Origin: Roseiarcus fermentans
GTDB lineage: Bacteria > Pseudomonadota > Alphaproteobacteria > Rhizobiales > Beijerinckiaceae
NCBI RefSeq assembly: GCF_003315135.1
Contig: NZ_QNRK01000046.1
Coordinates: 1-51,414, forward strand
Direction of reading: 5' to 3'
Length of the DNA stretch: 51,414 nucleotides
In this document: positions 7,882 through 15,860 of the stretch, one piece after another
Layout: every line of letters begins with the position of its first letter
How positions within the stretch are numbered: position 1 is the stretch's first letter
Notes under the pieces: generated by a model
Told to the model about the DNA's origin: nothing
What the model saw: only the letters and a program-made list of their open reading frames with translations
Databases searched by the model: none
Position numbers and translations under genes: made by a program

Positions 7882-8023
7882 GACGAGCCCCGCTCAGTCG
7901 TCACCAGGCGCCCGTTCCGCGCCCGTCCTTCGGGCCTGTCACGGTCCAGCCGGCCGGGTCTCCCGCCCCGTCCCGGGGCGCAACGCTATGCCGGCAGAAG
8001 CGGACGCCGACGACGCACGACGG

Positions 8024-8410
8024 TCAGGAGATCTTGAATTCGGCGGTAAAGCGCCTTCCTCCGATCTGCCCTTCGCCGAAGCCGCGCTGACCCGAGGCGC
8101 GCCAGACGAAGATGCCGGTTTGTCCGTTCGCGCAGCTGACGGCGCCGGTTCCGGTCCCCGCGCTCGTGAAGGTCACGGGCCCCGAGCACGAAAGGCCCTT
8201 GCCGACGAAGGTGATCGTACCGTCGACGAACGTCCCGGCCAGTTTCGACCCGTCCTCCATCTGACCCTCGACATGAAGAGCCGGAGCAGCGCAGCCGGCG
8301 AGAGCCGCAACCAAGCCAAACAGGCAGACGACGCGGGTTTCTTCGCCCCTCGCGCGACACGCGAAGACAGCTCCAAAACAGAAAGGGCGGCCGAAGCCGC
8401 CCTTTCGCAA
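8024..8410 (-). CDS. Small putative lipoprotein, start unresolved
   Basis: The frame encodes a lipoprotein-like segment VCLFGLVAALAGCAAP with a LAGC lipobox. A Gly/Ser/Thr-rich beta domain follows (KLAGTFVDGTITFVGKG, then SCSGPVTFTSAGTGTG and GRRFTAEFKIS). The mature part looks like small hypothetical outer-membrane lipoproteins of alphaproteobacteria. No ATG, GTG or suitably placed TTG precedes the hydrophobic segment; the only in-frame canonical start is a TTG at 8410 inside the rpsI terminator hairpin. The gene lies between the true rpsI end and its duplicated copy, so it may have lost its own start during that rearrangement. Coordinates of the start are therefore nominal. Confidence 0.5.
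   Translation of the reverse strand: MRKGGFGRPFCFGAVFACRARGEETRVVCLFGLVAALAGCAAPALHVEGQMEDGSKLAGTFVDGTITFVGKGLSCSGPVTFTSAGTGTGAVSCANGQTGIFVWRASGQRGFGEGQIGGRRFTAEFKIS
8381..8406 (-). terminator. rpsI intrinsic terminator
   Basis: A perfect 11-bp stem (GAAAGGGCGGC) closes a TTCG tetraloop on the leftward strand and is followed by a T-rich stretch (TTTCTGTTTTGG). It lies 26 bp after the rpsI stop. Confidence 0.85.
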
Positions 8411-8431
8411 TGCGCAGGATAGGGAAAACGC

Positions 8432-8914
8432 TCAGCGCTTCGAGAACTGGAAGCTGCGACGGGCCTTGGCGTGGCCGTACTTCTTGCGCTCGACCACGCG
8501 CGAGTCGCGGGTCAGGAAGCCTTCCTTCTTGAGCGCCGGGCGGAGGTCGGGCTCGTAATAGGTCAGCGCCTTGGCGATGCCGTGGCGCACCGCGCCGGCC
8601 TGACCGGAGAGGCCGCCGCCGGTGACGGTGACGGTGAGATCGTAGGACGTGGCGCGGTCGGCGACCACCAGCGGCTGGCGCAGGATCATGCGCAGCACCG
8701 GCCGGGCGAAATAGACGTCGAGCGCCTTGCCGTTGATCGTCGCCACGCCCTTGCCGGGCTTGATCCAGACGCGGGCGACGGCGTTCTTGCGCTTGCCGGT
8801 GGCGTAGGCGCGGCCGAGCTTGTCGATCTTCTGGACGTGGATCGGGCCCTCGACGGACGGCGGGGCGAGGGTCGAGGTCTGCAGTTCGGCCAGGGAGGAG
8901 AGTGTTTCAGCCAT
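8432..8914 (-). CDS. rpsI: 30S ribosomal protein S9
   Basis: A 160-residue S9. The core starts with [18 protein letters not shown] (about 34-51), followed by [19 protein letters not shown] and the conserved [22 protein letters not shown]. It ends in the basic tail [17 protein letters not shown] that reaches the P-site tRNA. The N-terminal 30 residues are the usual alphaproteobacterial extension. It begins 3 bp after the rplM stop, so both are co-transcribed and terminate at the hairpin 8381-8406. Confidence 0.97.
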   Translation of the reverse strand: MAETLSSLAELQTSTLAPPSVEGPIHVQKIDKLGRAYATGKRKNAVARVWIKPGKGVATINGKALDVYFARPVLRMILRQPLVVADRATSYDLTVTVTGGGLSGQAGAVRHGIAKALTYYEPDLRPALKKEGFLTRDSRVVERKKYGHAKARRSFQFSKR

Positions 8915-8917
8915 GGA

Positions 8918-9391
8918 TCAAGCCGCCCGGTGGGTGTTCTTGGGATTCATCGACGCGACGTCGAGCACGACCGGCTGCTGGGCCGCGTGCGGATGCTCGG
9001 GGCCCTTGTAGACGCGCAGATTGCCGAGTTGCTTGCGCCCCAAGGGTCCGCGCGGGAGCATGCGCTCGACCGCCTTCTCGACGATCCGCTCCGGGTGCTT
9101 GCCCTCGAGGATCGAGCGGGCGGAGCGCTCCTTGATGCCGCCGATATAGCCCGTGTAGTGGTAGTAATTCTTGTCCTCGCGCTTCTTGCCGGTGAGGACG
9201 ATCTTTTCCGCATTGATGACGATCACGTTGTCGCCGTCGTCGATATGGGGCGTGAAACTGGGCTTGTGCTTGCCGCGCAGGCGCATCGCGATGATGGTCG
9301 CGAGCCGCCCGACGATCAGGCCCTTGGCGTCGATGAGAAGCCACTTCTTCTCGACGTCGGCCGTCTTGGTCGAATGGGTCTTGCCGAACAT
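8918..9391 (-). CDS. rplM: 50S ribosomal protein L13
   Basis: A 157-residue L13. It shows [23 protein letters not shown] near the N-terminus, then [31 protein letters not shown], and the late motif [22 protein letters not shown], all diagnostic. The ATG at 9391 ([10 protein letters not shown]) is chosen over one seven codons upstream because it leaves the family-typical length. First gene of the rplM-rpsI pair. Confidence 0.97.
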   Translation of the reverse strand: MFGKTHSTKTADVEKKWLLIDAKGLIVGRLATIIAMRLRGKHKPSFTPHIDDGDNVIVINAEKIVLTGKKREDKNYYHYTGYIGGIKERSARSILEGKHPERIVEKAVERMLPRGPLGRKQLGNLRVYKGPEHPHAAQQPVVLDVASMNPKNTHRAA

Positions 9392-9742
9392 GGGGTTTCC
9401 GTGAGGTTTCAAGTCGCGTGCTTTTGCCGGGACCAGCGGGGATTGTCAACACGCAGGCGCCGCGAAAGGCCAGAAAAACCGGCGGTTTCGAGCGTGCGGT
9501 ATTATGATACCATATAGCGTGGCGGGCCTCTGCGGCGTTCGGCGGCCCTTGGCGCCGGCGCCGCGGGCCGGCTGGACGATGCGACGAGACCGAAGGGCGA
9601 CGGGACGATCCAGAAGCCACCCGTGCGAACGGCCGAACCGCGGCGCCGCCGACCCAGCCCCACCGATCGGCCCCGCCCGCTGGATCGCCGCGTCGCCTTC
9701 GGCTCCTCGCGATGACGAAAAAGGGCCCTTCGGCAGCCGGCG
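9392..9742. other. Intergenic region upstream of rplM
   Basis: This stretch should hold the rplM-rpsI promoter. No convincing gene is present; open frames here are GC-driven. Its right end contains a dispersed REP-like repeat (9680-9717). Confidence 0.6.
9680..9717 (+). repeat. REP-like dispersed repeat, copy 1
   Basis: The unit runs CTGGATCGCCGCGTCGC ... CTCCTCGCGATGACG. It recurs at 10360-10395 (same direction), 10261-10293 (inverted) and 51298-51326 (inverted, more diverged). Such extragenic elements are common in Hyphomicrobiales chromosomes. Confidence 0.65.
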
Positions 9743-10195
9743 TCAGCCCTCGGCGTCCCCCTTCGCCGGAATCGAATAGGTGCCGGTCGCGTGCGCCACC
9801 ATCTCGTCCGAGCCTTCGGAGGTGAGCGCCACCTCCCCGACCGCGAGGCGCTTGCCGAGCTTCATCAGCCGCACCCTGGCGATCAGATCCCTCGGCTCGG
9901 GCTTGCGCAGGAAGTTGATGGTCAGGCTGGTGGTCACCGCGAGCTTGACCCGGCCGATCTCGTGCAAGATCGCGACATAGAGCGCGAGGTCGCTGAGCGT
10001 GAACATCGCCGGCCCCGAGATCGTCCCGCCGGGCCTCAGGTGGTCGGGATGGTAGACCAGCCGCACGGTGGCGCTCATCGGCCCCACCGCCTCGATCGCA
10101 TAGTCGCCGCGCGCCCAGACCTGGGGAAAGACCTCCGCCAGATAGGCGCGCAGTTCGTCGAGGGTGAAGGGGCGGGCTTTGGCGTGGTGCGGCAT
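9743..10195 (-). CDS. PaaI-family hotdog thioesterase
   Basis: A 150-residue single hotdog-fold protein. The central segment LRPGGTISGPAMFTLSDLALYVAIL (residues about 54-78) is the family's hotdog helix with its active-site surroundings. It is followed by LAVTTSLTINFLRKPEP and the strand-rich end GEVALTSEGSDEMVAHATGTYSIP. Members hydrolyse acyl- or aryl-CoA thioesters in the cytoplasm; the substrate here is unknown. The ATG at 10195 (MPHHAKARPF) is preferred to an upstream in-frame ATG with a non-conserved leader. Confidence 0.85.
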   Translation of the reverse strand: MPHHAKARPFTLDELRAYLAEVFPQVWARGDYAIEAVGPMSATVRLVYHPDHLRPGGTISGPAMFTLSDLALYVAILHEIGRVKLAVTTSLTINFLRKPEPRDLIARVRLMKLGKRLAVGEVALTSEGSDEMVAHATGTYSIPAKGDAEG

Positions 10196-10260
10196 CGGCG
10201 TCTCGCTGTTTCGGCTGAGTTCGTAACCGCCGGGGCGGCGGGGCGGCAAGGCTTTCCGCC

Positions 10261-10293
10261 GTCATCGCGACGAGCCCGAGGCGACGCGGCCAT
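10261..10293 (-). repeat. REP-like dispersed repeat, copy 2 (inverted)
   Basis: Inverted relative to copies 1 and 3: GTCATCGCGACGAGC ... GGCGACGCGGCCATC. With copy 3 it forms an inverted doublet of REPIN type. Confidence 0.6.
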
Positions 10294-10359
10294 CAAGGGT
10301 CGCCCGGGAAAACGGTGAAGAGCGGCGCCGCCCGCATTCGGCGGACATCGGCCCGCCCC

Positions 10360-10395
10360 CTGGATCGCCGCGTTGCGTCGCTCGTTGCGATGACG
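10360..10395 (+). repeat. REP-like dispersed repeat, copy 3
   Basis: CTGGATCGCCGCGTTGCG ... TTGCGATGACG; shares both ends with copy 1 and pairs with the inverted copy 2. Confidence 0.6.
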
Positions 10396-10619
10396 GCGGA
10401 ATCGCGCCGCCCTCGGGAGAAACAAAGTTCCATCCCCGACCGCGCCAGGCTTGAACAGCTCCCGCGCGGCCGGGGCGGAAGCATGCGCAAACGGGCCCAG
10501 CCCCCACCCGGGATCGCTGATCCGGCGCTGTAGCCGAAATGTCATGAAAACTCGCGAAAGATGCGCCGGGGTTCGGCGTCTCAGGCCCTGAGAGCTTGCG
10601 GGCCAGTTCGGGAGAGTTC

Positions 10620-11579
10620 ATGTCCACGCCACTGCGTCTCGCGATCGCCGGCCTTCTGGCCCTGGCGGCCGCCACCCCGGCCTCGCCCGAATCCCTGTCC
10701 GAGCGCCGCGCCGCCAAGGACAAGACGGAGACCGTCGAGGTCGAGGTCGCCTGCGGCAAGCTCGACAAGGAGAACTGCGCGGTCGTCATACCCGAGATCA
10801 ACGCCAAGACCGTCGCCCAGAATGTCCGGCTGAAGCCGCTCGCCTCGAAGGGCAGCGTCGAGTCGGTGGACGGGCTGTGCGACGGCGACGTGCAGGTGGC
10901 GGTGGTTCAGGCCGACGTGCTCGCGGCGCGCTCGGCGCGGCCCGATTGCGCCGGCAAGGTCGTCGCCCTCGGCCGCCCGCTCTATCCGTACGAAGGCTTC
11001 ATGGTGGTGCGCGCCGATCAGCGGGAGAGCAAATTCGGCGACATGGTGGCCGGGCTCGCGTCGGGAACCGTGCTCCGGGTCGCGGCCGGCGGGTCGGGCT
11101 CCGGCGGCGATCTCACCCTGCGCAACATCCTCGCCAGCGCGCCGGACTGGAAACAGCTCGTCGACATTTCGCCCGACGGATCGGAGACGGCGCTCAACAA
11201 GCTGCGCGACCGCCAGCTCGACGCGTTCTTCGTCATGGACGGGCCGCAGTCGCCGCTGCTTCAGGACGTCCGCGACACGGTCGACCCCAAGACCAAGCAG
11301 CGTGTGTTCAAGTTCGTCGACCTGCGTCCGGGCGACAAGCTGCTCGCCATCCCCTTCAACGGTCGCAGCCTTTATGCGACGGTGACGCTCGAATCGGGCT
11401 GGTTCAGCGCGATCAAGTCGATCTCGACGCCGGCGGTGATTGCGGTGCGCGACGACTTCTACCAAAAGTATCCCGATGTCACGGCCAAGATCCGGCAGGG
11501 CGGCGAGGACGCCTTGCCCGCGATCGCCGCCAAGGCCGGCGCGAGGCCCGACTGGGCGAAGGATTTCGAGCGACGATGA
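10620..11579 (+). CDS. TAXI-like periplasmic solute-binding protein
   Basis: A 319-residue exported protein. The signal peptide is MSTPLRLAIAGLLALAAATPASPES. The mature part shows the layout of TAXI/NMT1-type binding proteins: GLCDGDVQVAVVQADVL (early lobe), a Gly/Ser-rich ligand loop VAAGGSGSGGDLTLRNIL, LRDRQLDAFFVMDG, and a late TPAVIAVRDDFYQKYPDVTAKI. In the family such proteins feed TRAP or related carriers, but no permease gene is adjacent. Its TGA overlaps the ATG of the CinA-like gene (ATGA), so the two are coupled. An in-frame upstream start would prepend eight residues before the signal peptide and is less likely. Confidence 0.75.
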   Translation: MSTPLRLAIAGLLALAAATPASPESLSERRAAKDKTETVEVEVACGKLDKENCAVVIPEINAKTVAQNVRLKPLASKGSVESVDGLCDGDVQVAVVQADVLAARSARPDCAGKVVALGRPLYPYEGFMVVRADQRESKFGDMVAGLASGTVLRVAAGGSGSGGDLTLRNILASAPDWKQLVDISPDGSETALNKLRDRQLDAFFVMDGPQSPLLQDVRDTVDPKTKQRVFKFVDLRPGDKLLAIPFNGRSLYATVTLESGWFSAIKSISTPAVIAVRDDFYQKYPDVTAKIRQGGEDALPAIAAKAGARPDWAKDFERR

Positions 11580-12076
11580 CGGCAGGCCTGTTTCCGCAAG
11601 CCTATGCGGCGCGCGCCGCGGCGCTGCTCGACCGCTGCGGCCGCGCGGGCCTCAGGGTCGCGACCGCGGAATCCTGCACCGGCGGCCTGATCGCGGGCCT
11701 GCTGACCGAGATCCCCGGCTCGTCGGCGGTGGTCGAGCGCGGCTTCGTCGTCTATTCCAACGACGCCAAGGTCGACCTGCTCGGCGTGTCTCCCGCCACG
11801 CTCGCCGCCCACGGCGCGGTGAGCGAGGCGACCGCCCGGGCGATGGCAGAAGGGGCGCTCGCGGCCTCGCGCGCCGACATCGCCGTCAGCGTCACCGGCG
11901 TGGCCGGACCGGACGGCGGCTCGGCCGAGAAGCCGGTCGGGCTGGTCTGGTTCGGATGCGCGCGACGCGGCGCGCCGACGGTCACGCGGGAACAGCGCTT
12001 CGGCGACATCGGCCGCGGCGCGGTGCGGCTCGCATCGGTCGCGACGGCGCTCGCGCTTCTGGAAGCGGCCCTTTGA
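11576..12076 (+). CDS. CinA C-terminal domain nicotinamide-nucleotide amidohydrolase (PncC-like)
   Basis: A 166-residue protein equal to the stand-alone CinA C-terminal domain. Diagnostic motifs are TAESCTGGLIAGLLTEIPGSS (residues about 31-51), FVVYSNDAKVDLLGV, GAVSEATARAMAEGA, and VTGVAGPDGGSAEKPVGLVW. Members deamidate nicotinamide mononucleotide to nicotinate mononucleotide in pyridine-nucleotide salvage. The N-terminal MoCF domain of full CinA is absent, as is normal for this form. Start overlaps the preceding stop. In alphaproteobacteria it commonly neighbours the COQ10-type gene that follows here in convergent orientation. Confidence 0.92.
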   Translation: MTAGLFPQAYAARAAALLDRCGRAGLRVATAESCTGGLIAGLLTEIPGSSAVVERGFVVYSNDAKVDLLGVSPATLAAHGAVSEATARAMAEGALAASRADIAVSVTGVAGPDGGSAEKPVGLVWFGCARRGAPTVTREQRFGDIGRGAVRLASVATALALLEAAL

Positions 12077-12089
12077 GCGGAGCGCCGCG

Positions 12090-12545
12090 TCAGGTCCGGT
12101 AGAGTTCATCCGCGCGCTGCTCGAACGCGTCGGCGAACTTGCGAAAGGCGGCGTCGAACATCGTGCCCATCAACGCCCCGAGCGTCCGGCTGCGGAACTC
12201 GTAATCGATGAAGAAGGTGACCAGCGACCGCTCCGGCGCCGGCTCGTCGCGAAAGGTCCAGATGTTTTCCAGATGGCTGAACGGCCCGTCGATATATTCG
12301 ACCAGCACCCGGCGCCGGGGCTTGTCGAGCACGACCCGGCTCGTGAACTTCTCGCGGATCATCTTGTAGCCGACCGACATGTCGGCGATCAGCGTCTCGC
12401 GCCCCTGCGCGTCCGGCCGCCGGCTGCGCACGCGCAGGCCGGTGCACAGCGGAACGAATTCCGGGTAGCGCTCCACGTCGGCGACCAGATCGAACATCTG
12501 GTCGGAGCGATGGCGGACGCGGCGCTCGTTGCGGAAGGACGGCAC
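12090..12545 (-). CDS. COQ10/RatA-type START-domain protein
   Basis: A 151-residue polyketide-cyclase/START protein. Key stretches are SDQMFDLVADVERYPEFVPLC (residues about 14-34), a central VLVEYIDGPFSHLENIWTFRD, and the C-terminal helix GTMFDAAFRKFADAFEQRADELY. Bacterial members are annotated as ubiquinone-binding COQ10 homologues or as RatA; the first role fits alphaproteobacteria better, but the sequence alone does not decide. Cytoplasmic or membrane-peripheral. It converges on the CinA-like gene with 13 bp between stops. Confidence 0.88.
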   Translation of the reverse strand: MPSFRNERRVRHRSDQMFDLVADVERYPEFVPLCTGLRVRSRRPDAQGRETLIADMSVGYKMIREKFTSRVVLDKPRRRVLVEYIDGPFSHLENIWTFRDEPAPERSLVTFFIDYEFRSRTLGALMGTMFDAAFRKFADAFEQRADELYRT

Positions 12546-12578
12546 GCCTCAGGCCTCCGACGCGCCGCGAGGCGACGG

Positions 12579-12965
12579 CTAGGGCTTCTGGCCGGGCGCG
12601 GGCGCGGCCGGGGCGGCCGGGGCGTTCGACTGGCCCTGCAGCTGCTTCAACTGGTCGAGAATGTTGGCCGGGACGACCGGCTGGGGCGCCTGCTGGCTCG
12701 CCGGCGCGACCGGGCCGCGCATCAGGATCGAATGCGGCGTCTTGCTCCAGCCGGCGATGATCGACATCAGGATCGAGGTGACGAAGAACAGCGTGCCGAG
12801 GATGGCGGTCGCCCGCGACAGCGCGTTGGCCTGACCGCGCCCGGTCATGAAACTGCTCGAGCCGCCGCCCGCCCCCAGGACGCCGCCCTCGGAGCGCTGG
12901 AGCAGCACGACCGCGATCAGCGCGACCACGATCAGAATGTGAATGACGATCAGGACCGATTGCAT
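12579..12965 (-). CDS. secG: Preprotein translocase subunit SecG
   Basis: A 128-residue SecG. It has two membrane helices (residues 2-23 and about 52-71) joined by the conserved loop VLLQRSEGGVLGAGGGSSSFMTGRGQAN. The long Ala/Pro/Gln-rich cytoplasmic tail is typical of alphaproteobacteria. SecG assists the SecYE channel. It lies downstream of tpiA on the same strand, the common tpiA-secG order, with 115 bp between them. Confidence 0.95.
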   Translation of the reverse strand: MQSVLIVIHILIVVALIAVVLLQRSEGGVLGAGGGSSSFMTGRGQANALSRATAILGTLFFVTSILMSIIAGWSKTPHSILMRGPVAPASQQAPQPVVPANILDQLKQLQGQSNAPAAPAAPAPGQKP

Positions 12966-13080
12966 GTGCGGGAGCTTCTCAACGACGAAAGCGCCGGCCG
13001 CGAAGGCCGGCGCATGAAATTTGGCGCGCTCGTATCACGGAGCAAGGGGCGCGTCCATCGCGCCGCGTCGAAACCGGTCG

Positions 13081-13839
13081 TCAGCGATAGGCGGCGGCGA
13101 TGGCGAGAAAATCGCTGGCCTTGAGGCTCGCGCCGCCGACGAGGGCGCCGTCGACATTGTCGATGCCGAGCAGCTCCTTGGCGTTGGCCGGCTTCACCGA
13201 GCCGCCGTAGAGAATACGCACCGTCGCCCCGCCCGCGCCGTAGATTTCGCCGAGCAGCGCCCGGATCGCCTTGTGCACCTCGGCGACGTCGGCCGCGGTG
13301 GGGGTCAGGCCGGTGCCGATCGCCCACACCGGTTCGTACGCGACGACGACGGTGTCGGGCGCGCCGTCGGGAGGGGTCGAGCCGCGCACCTGGCGCGACA
13401 CGATGGCGATCGCCTCGCCCGCCTCGCGCTCGGCGCGGGTCTCGCCGACGCAGACGATCGCGACGAGCCCGGCCTTCAGCGCCGCTTCCGCCTTGGCGCG
13501 GACGTCGGCGTCGGTCTCGCGGTGATAGGTGCGGCGCTCGGAATGGCCGACGATGGCGTAGGTCGCGCCGAGGTCCTTGAGCATGACGGCCGAGGTGTCG
13601 CCGGTATAGGCGCCGCTGGCGTGGGGGCTGCAATCCTGTCCGCCGAAGGTGACCGGTCCGCCCTCGAGTCTGGCGGCGGCCGCGGCGATCAGCGTGAACG
13701 GCGGGCAGACCGCGAGTTCGGCGGCGCCGGCCTCGCCGGCCTCGACCGCCTTGCGCATCGCCTCGATCTCGGCGAGCGACGCCTTGAGTCCGTTCATTTT
13801 CCAGTTGCCTGCGACGAGCGGGCGCACTCCGGGGGTCAT
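13081..13839 (-). CDS. tpiA: Triosephosphate isomerase
   Basis: A 252-residue TIM barrel. It shows the substrate lysine in GNWKMNG, the catalytic histidine region in YAIVGHSERR, the catalytic glutamate in VVAYEPVWAIGTG, and the phosphate loops in ILYGGSVKPANAKEL and GALVGGASL. It interconverts dihydroxyacetone phosphate and glyceraldehyde 3-phosphate. The ATG at 13839 is backed by a CAGGAG Shine-Dalgarno sequence; an in-frame ATG 20 codons upstream would cover that site. It supplies the same triose pool as the fba-pgk-gap-tkt block 9 kb away. Confidence 0.97.
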   Translation of the reverse strand: MTPGVRPLVAGNWKMNGLKASLAEIEAMRKAVEAGEAGAAELAVCPPFTLIAAAAARLEGGPVTFGGQDCSPHASGAYTGDTSAVMLKDLGATYAIVGHSERRTYHRETDADVRAKAEAALKAGLVAIVCVGETRAEREAGEAIAIVSRQVRGSTPPDGAPDTVVVAYEPVWAIGTGLTPTAADVAEVHKAIRALLGEIYGAGGATVRILYGGSVKPANAKELLGIDNVDGALVGGASLKASDFLAIAAAYR

Positions 13840-13961
13840 GGGCGTCGTCTCCTGGGGGTGGTTCGGACGGTAGTTATCATCGGCCTGAACCCTATGCAAA
13901 GCGGCCCGCTGCGGCTAATAGGCGCGGTTTGAGGCGGGGACCGAACGAGGCGAAGCGACGA

Positions 13962-15857
13962 ATGCTCGAATCCATGCGCAACGCGGCCCAGGGCGTGGTC
14001 GGCAAGGCGATCATGACCGTCGTCATGGGGCTCATCATCGTGAGCTTCGTCATCTGGGGCGTCGGCGACATGCTGCGCGGCTTCTCCGCCTCCAACGTCG
14101 CGTCCGTCGGGCCCGCCAGGATCTCGGCGCAGGATTACCGCTACGAGTACCAGCGCACCCTGCAGCAGTACCAGCGCCGCCTCAGGCAGCCCTTCACCAA
14201 CGAGCAGGCGCGCGCGATCGGGCTCGACCGCCAGGTCCTGCAGCGCATGATCAGCGAGGCGGCGATCGACGCGGAGACGAGCAAGCTCGGCCTCGACGTC
14301 TCCGACGACGCGCTGCGCGCCATGATTGTCGGGAACCCGGATTTCCAGGACAAGTCCGGCGCGTTCGACCCGCAGAAGTTCGCCGGGCTGTTGCGCGACA
14401 ACGACCTGAACGAGCGCTTCTACGTCGCCGAGATGAAGAAGAACGCGCTGCGCCAGTTCATCCTCGCGGCGCTCGCCAGCGGACTGACGGCGCCGAAGGC
14501 GATGGCCAGCGCCGAGGCGGCCTACGACGGCCAGACCCGGTCCGCCGACACCTTCGTGCTGCCCGCCTCCGCGGCGGGCGACATTCCTGCCCCGTCCGAC
14601 GACACGCTCAAGGCTTATTACAACGACCGCAAGTCGAGCTACCGCGCGCCCGAATACCGCTCCTTCGACGCCGTGGCGCTCGAGCCGGAAACGCTCGCCG
14701 ACGCCGGCGAGGTCAGCGACGCGGACGCGAAGGCGGCCTACGCCAGGGTGGCCGGCAAGGACCCCAAATACGGCGCGCCGGAAAAGCGCGACCTCGATCA
14801 GATCCTGTTCCCGAGCCAGGCCGAGGCCGCCGAAGCGGACGCGAAGATCAAGGCCGGCGCGAGCTTCGACGACATCGTCAAGGCGCGCAACCTCAAGCCC
14901 GACGACATCGCGCTCGGCCCGACCGCGCGGGACGCGATCATCGACCCGGCCGAAGCCGAGGCGGTGTTCGCCTTGCCCGCGGGCGGCGTCAGCGGCGTGC
15001 TGTCGAGCCAGTTCGGACCGGTCATCGTACGGGTGAAAAGCATAACGCCCTCGACCGTCAAGCCGTTCGCCGAGGTCGCCGACGACGTCAAGCGCCAGAT
15101 CTCGGCGGGCCGCGCCGGCGACAAGATCCAGGCGCTGCACGACAAAATCGAGGACCTCAGGGTGTCGGGCAAGCCGCTCGCCGAGGCGGCCCGGGACGAG
15201 GGGCTGAAGACGATCTCGGTCGCGGCCGTCGACGCCTCCGGCAAGGATCCGAGCGGCGCCGAAGTCGCCCTGCCCGCCCGCGCGGAGCTTCTGAAAGCCG
15301 TGTTCGCCTCCGACGTCGGGCTCGACGAGGCGCCGCTCCCGACCCGGGACCGCGGCTTCGTCTGGTTCGCCGTGTCCAAGGTCGAGCCCTCGCACGAGCG
15401 CTCCTTCGCCGAGGCGAAGCCGCAGGTCGAGGCGCAATGGCGGGCGGAGCAGGTCGACAAGGCGCTGGCCAGCAAGGCCGACGACCTGGTCAAGGACCTG
15501 CGGTCGGGCGCGAGCGTCGCCGACGTCGCCAAGAGCGTCGGCGCCCCCGTCAGGAGCGTGACCGACATCCGCCGCGGCGACAAGGCGAGCCTGCCCGAAT
15601 CGGTGGTCGCGGCGATTTTCCGCGAGCCGGCCGACGGCGTCGGCTCGGCCGCGGTCCCGGGCGGGCGCGCCGTGTTCAAGATCACCGCGGACAAGACGCC
15701 GCCGGTCGCCGCGATCGATCCGGCGGTGAAGGCGACCGCCCAGCAGCTCGACGAGGCGGTGCGGGAGAGCGTGATCGATCAGTACATCGCCTCGCTCCGC
15801 CGCTCGCTCGGCGTGACCGTCAACCAGACCGTGCTGCAATCCGCCGAGGGGGGCTGA
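13962..15857 (+). CDS. PpiD-like periplasmic peptidyl-prolyl isomerase/chaperone
   Basis: A 631-residue protein with a short cytoplasmic start, one membrane anchor (residues about 15-37, MTVVMGLIIVSFVIWGVGDML), a SurA-N/PpiD-N chaperone region (about 45-190), and a parvulin-type rotamase domain (about 240-350). A long helical C-terminal domain completes it. PpiD proteins help fold proteins leaving the Sec channel, which fits the nearby secG. The ATG at 13962 gives a normal MLESMRNAAQG beginning. The stop is 3 bp from the trpE start, so both are probably in one transcript. Confidence 0.9.
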   Translation: MLESMRNAAQGVVGKAIMTVVMGLIIVSFVIWGVGDMLRGFSASNVASVGPARISAQDYRYEYQRTLQQYQRRLRQPFTNEQARAIGLDRQVLQRMISEAAIDAETSKLGLDVSDDALRAMIVGNPDFQDKSGAFDPQKFAGLLRDNDLNERFYVAEMKKNALRQFILAALASGLTAPKAMASAEAAYDGQTRSADTFVLPASAAGDIPAPSDDTLKAYYNDRKSSYRAPEYRSFDAVALEPETLADAGEVSDADAKAAYARVAGKDPKYGAPEKRDLDQILFPSQAEAAEADAKIKAGASFDDIVKARNLKPDDIALGPTARDAIIDPAEAEAVFALPAGGVSGVLSSQFGPVIVRVKSITPSTVKPFAEVADDVKRQISAGRAGDKIQALHDKIEDLRVSGKPLAEAARDEGLKTISVAAVDASGKDPSGAEVALPARAELLKAVFASDVGLDEAPLPTRDRGFVWFAVSKVEPSHERSFAEAKPQVEAQWRAEQVDKALASKADDLVKDLRSGASVADVAKSVGAPVRSVTDIRRGDKASLPESVVAAIFREPADGVGSAAVPGGRAVFKITADKTPPVAAIDPAVKATAQQLDEAVRESVIDQYIASLRRSLGVTVNQTVLQSAEGG

Positions 15858-15860
15858 CGC

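Larger units (their letters stand above)
10196..10619. other. Intergenic region with an inverted pair of REP-like repeats
   Basis: The divergent spacer between the thioesterase and the TAXI-like gene. It contains REP-like units at 10261-10293 and 10360-10395 in opposite orientation about 65 bp apart, able to form a long hairpin. Promoters for both flanking genes must lie here, but I cannot pinpoint them. No gene is supported. Confidence 0.55.
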
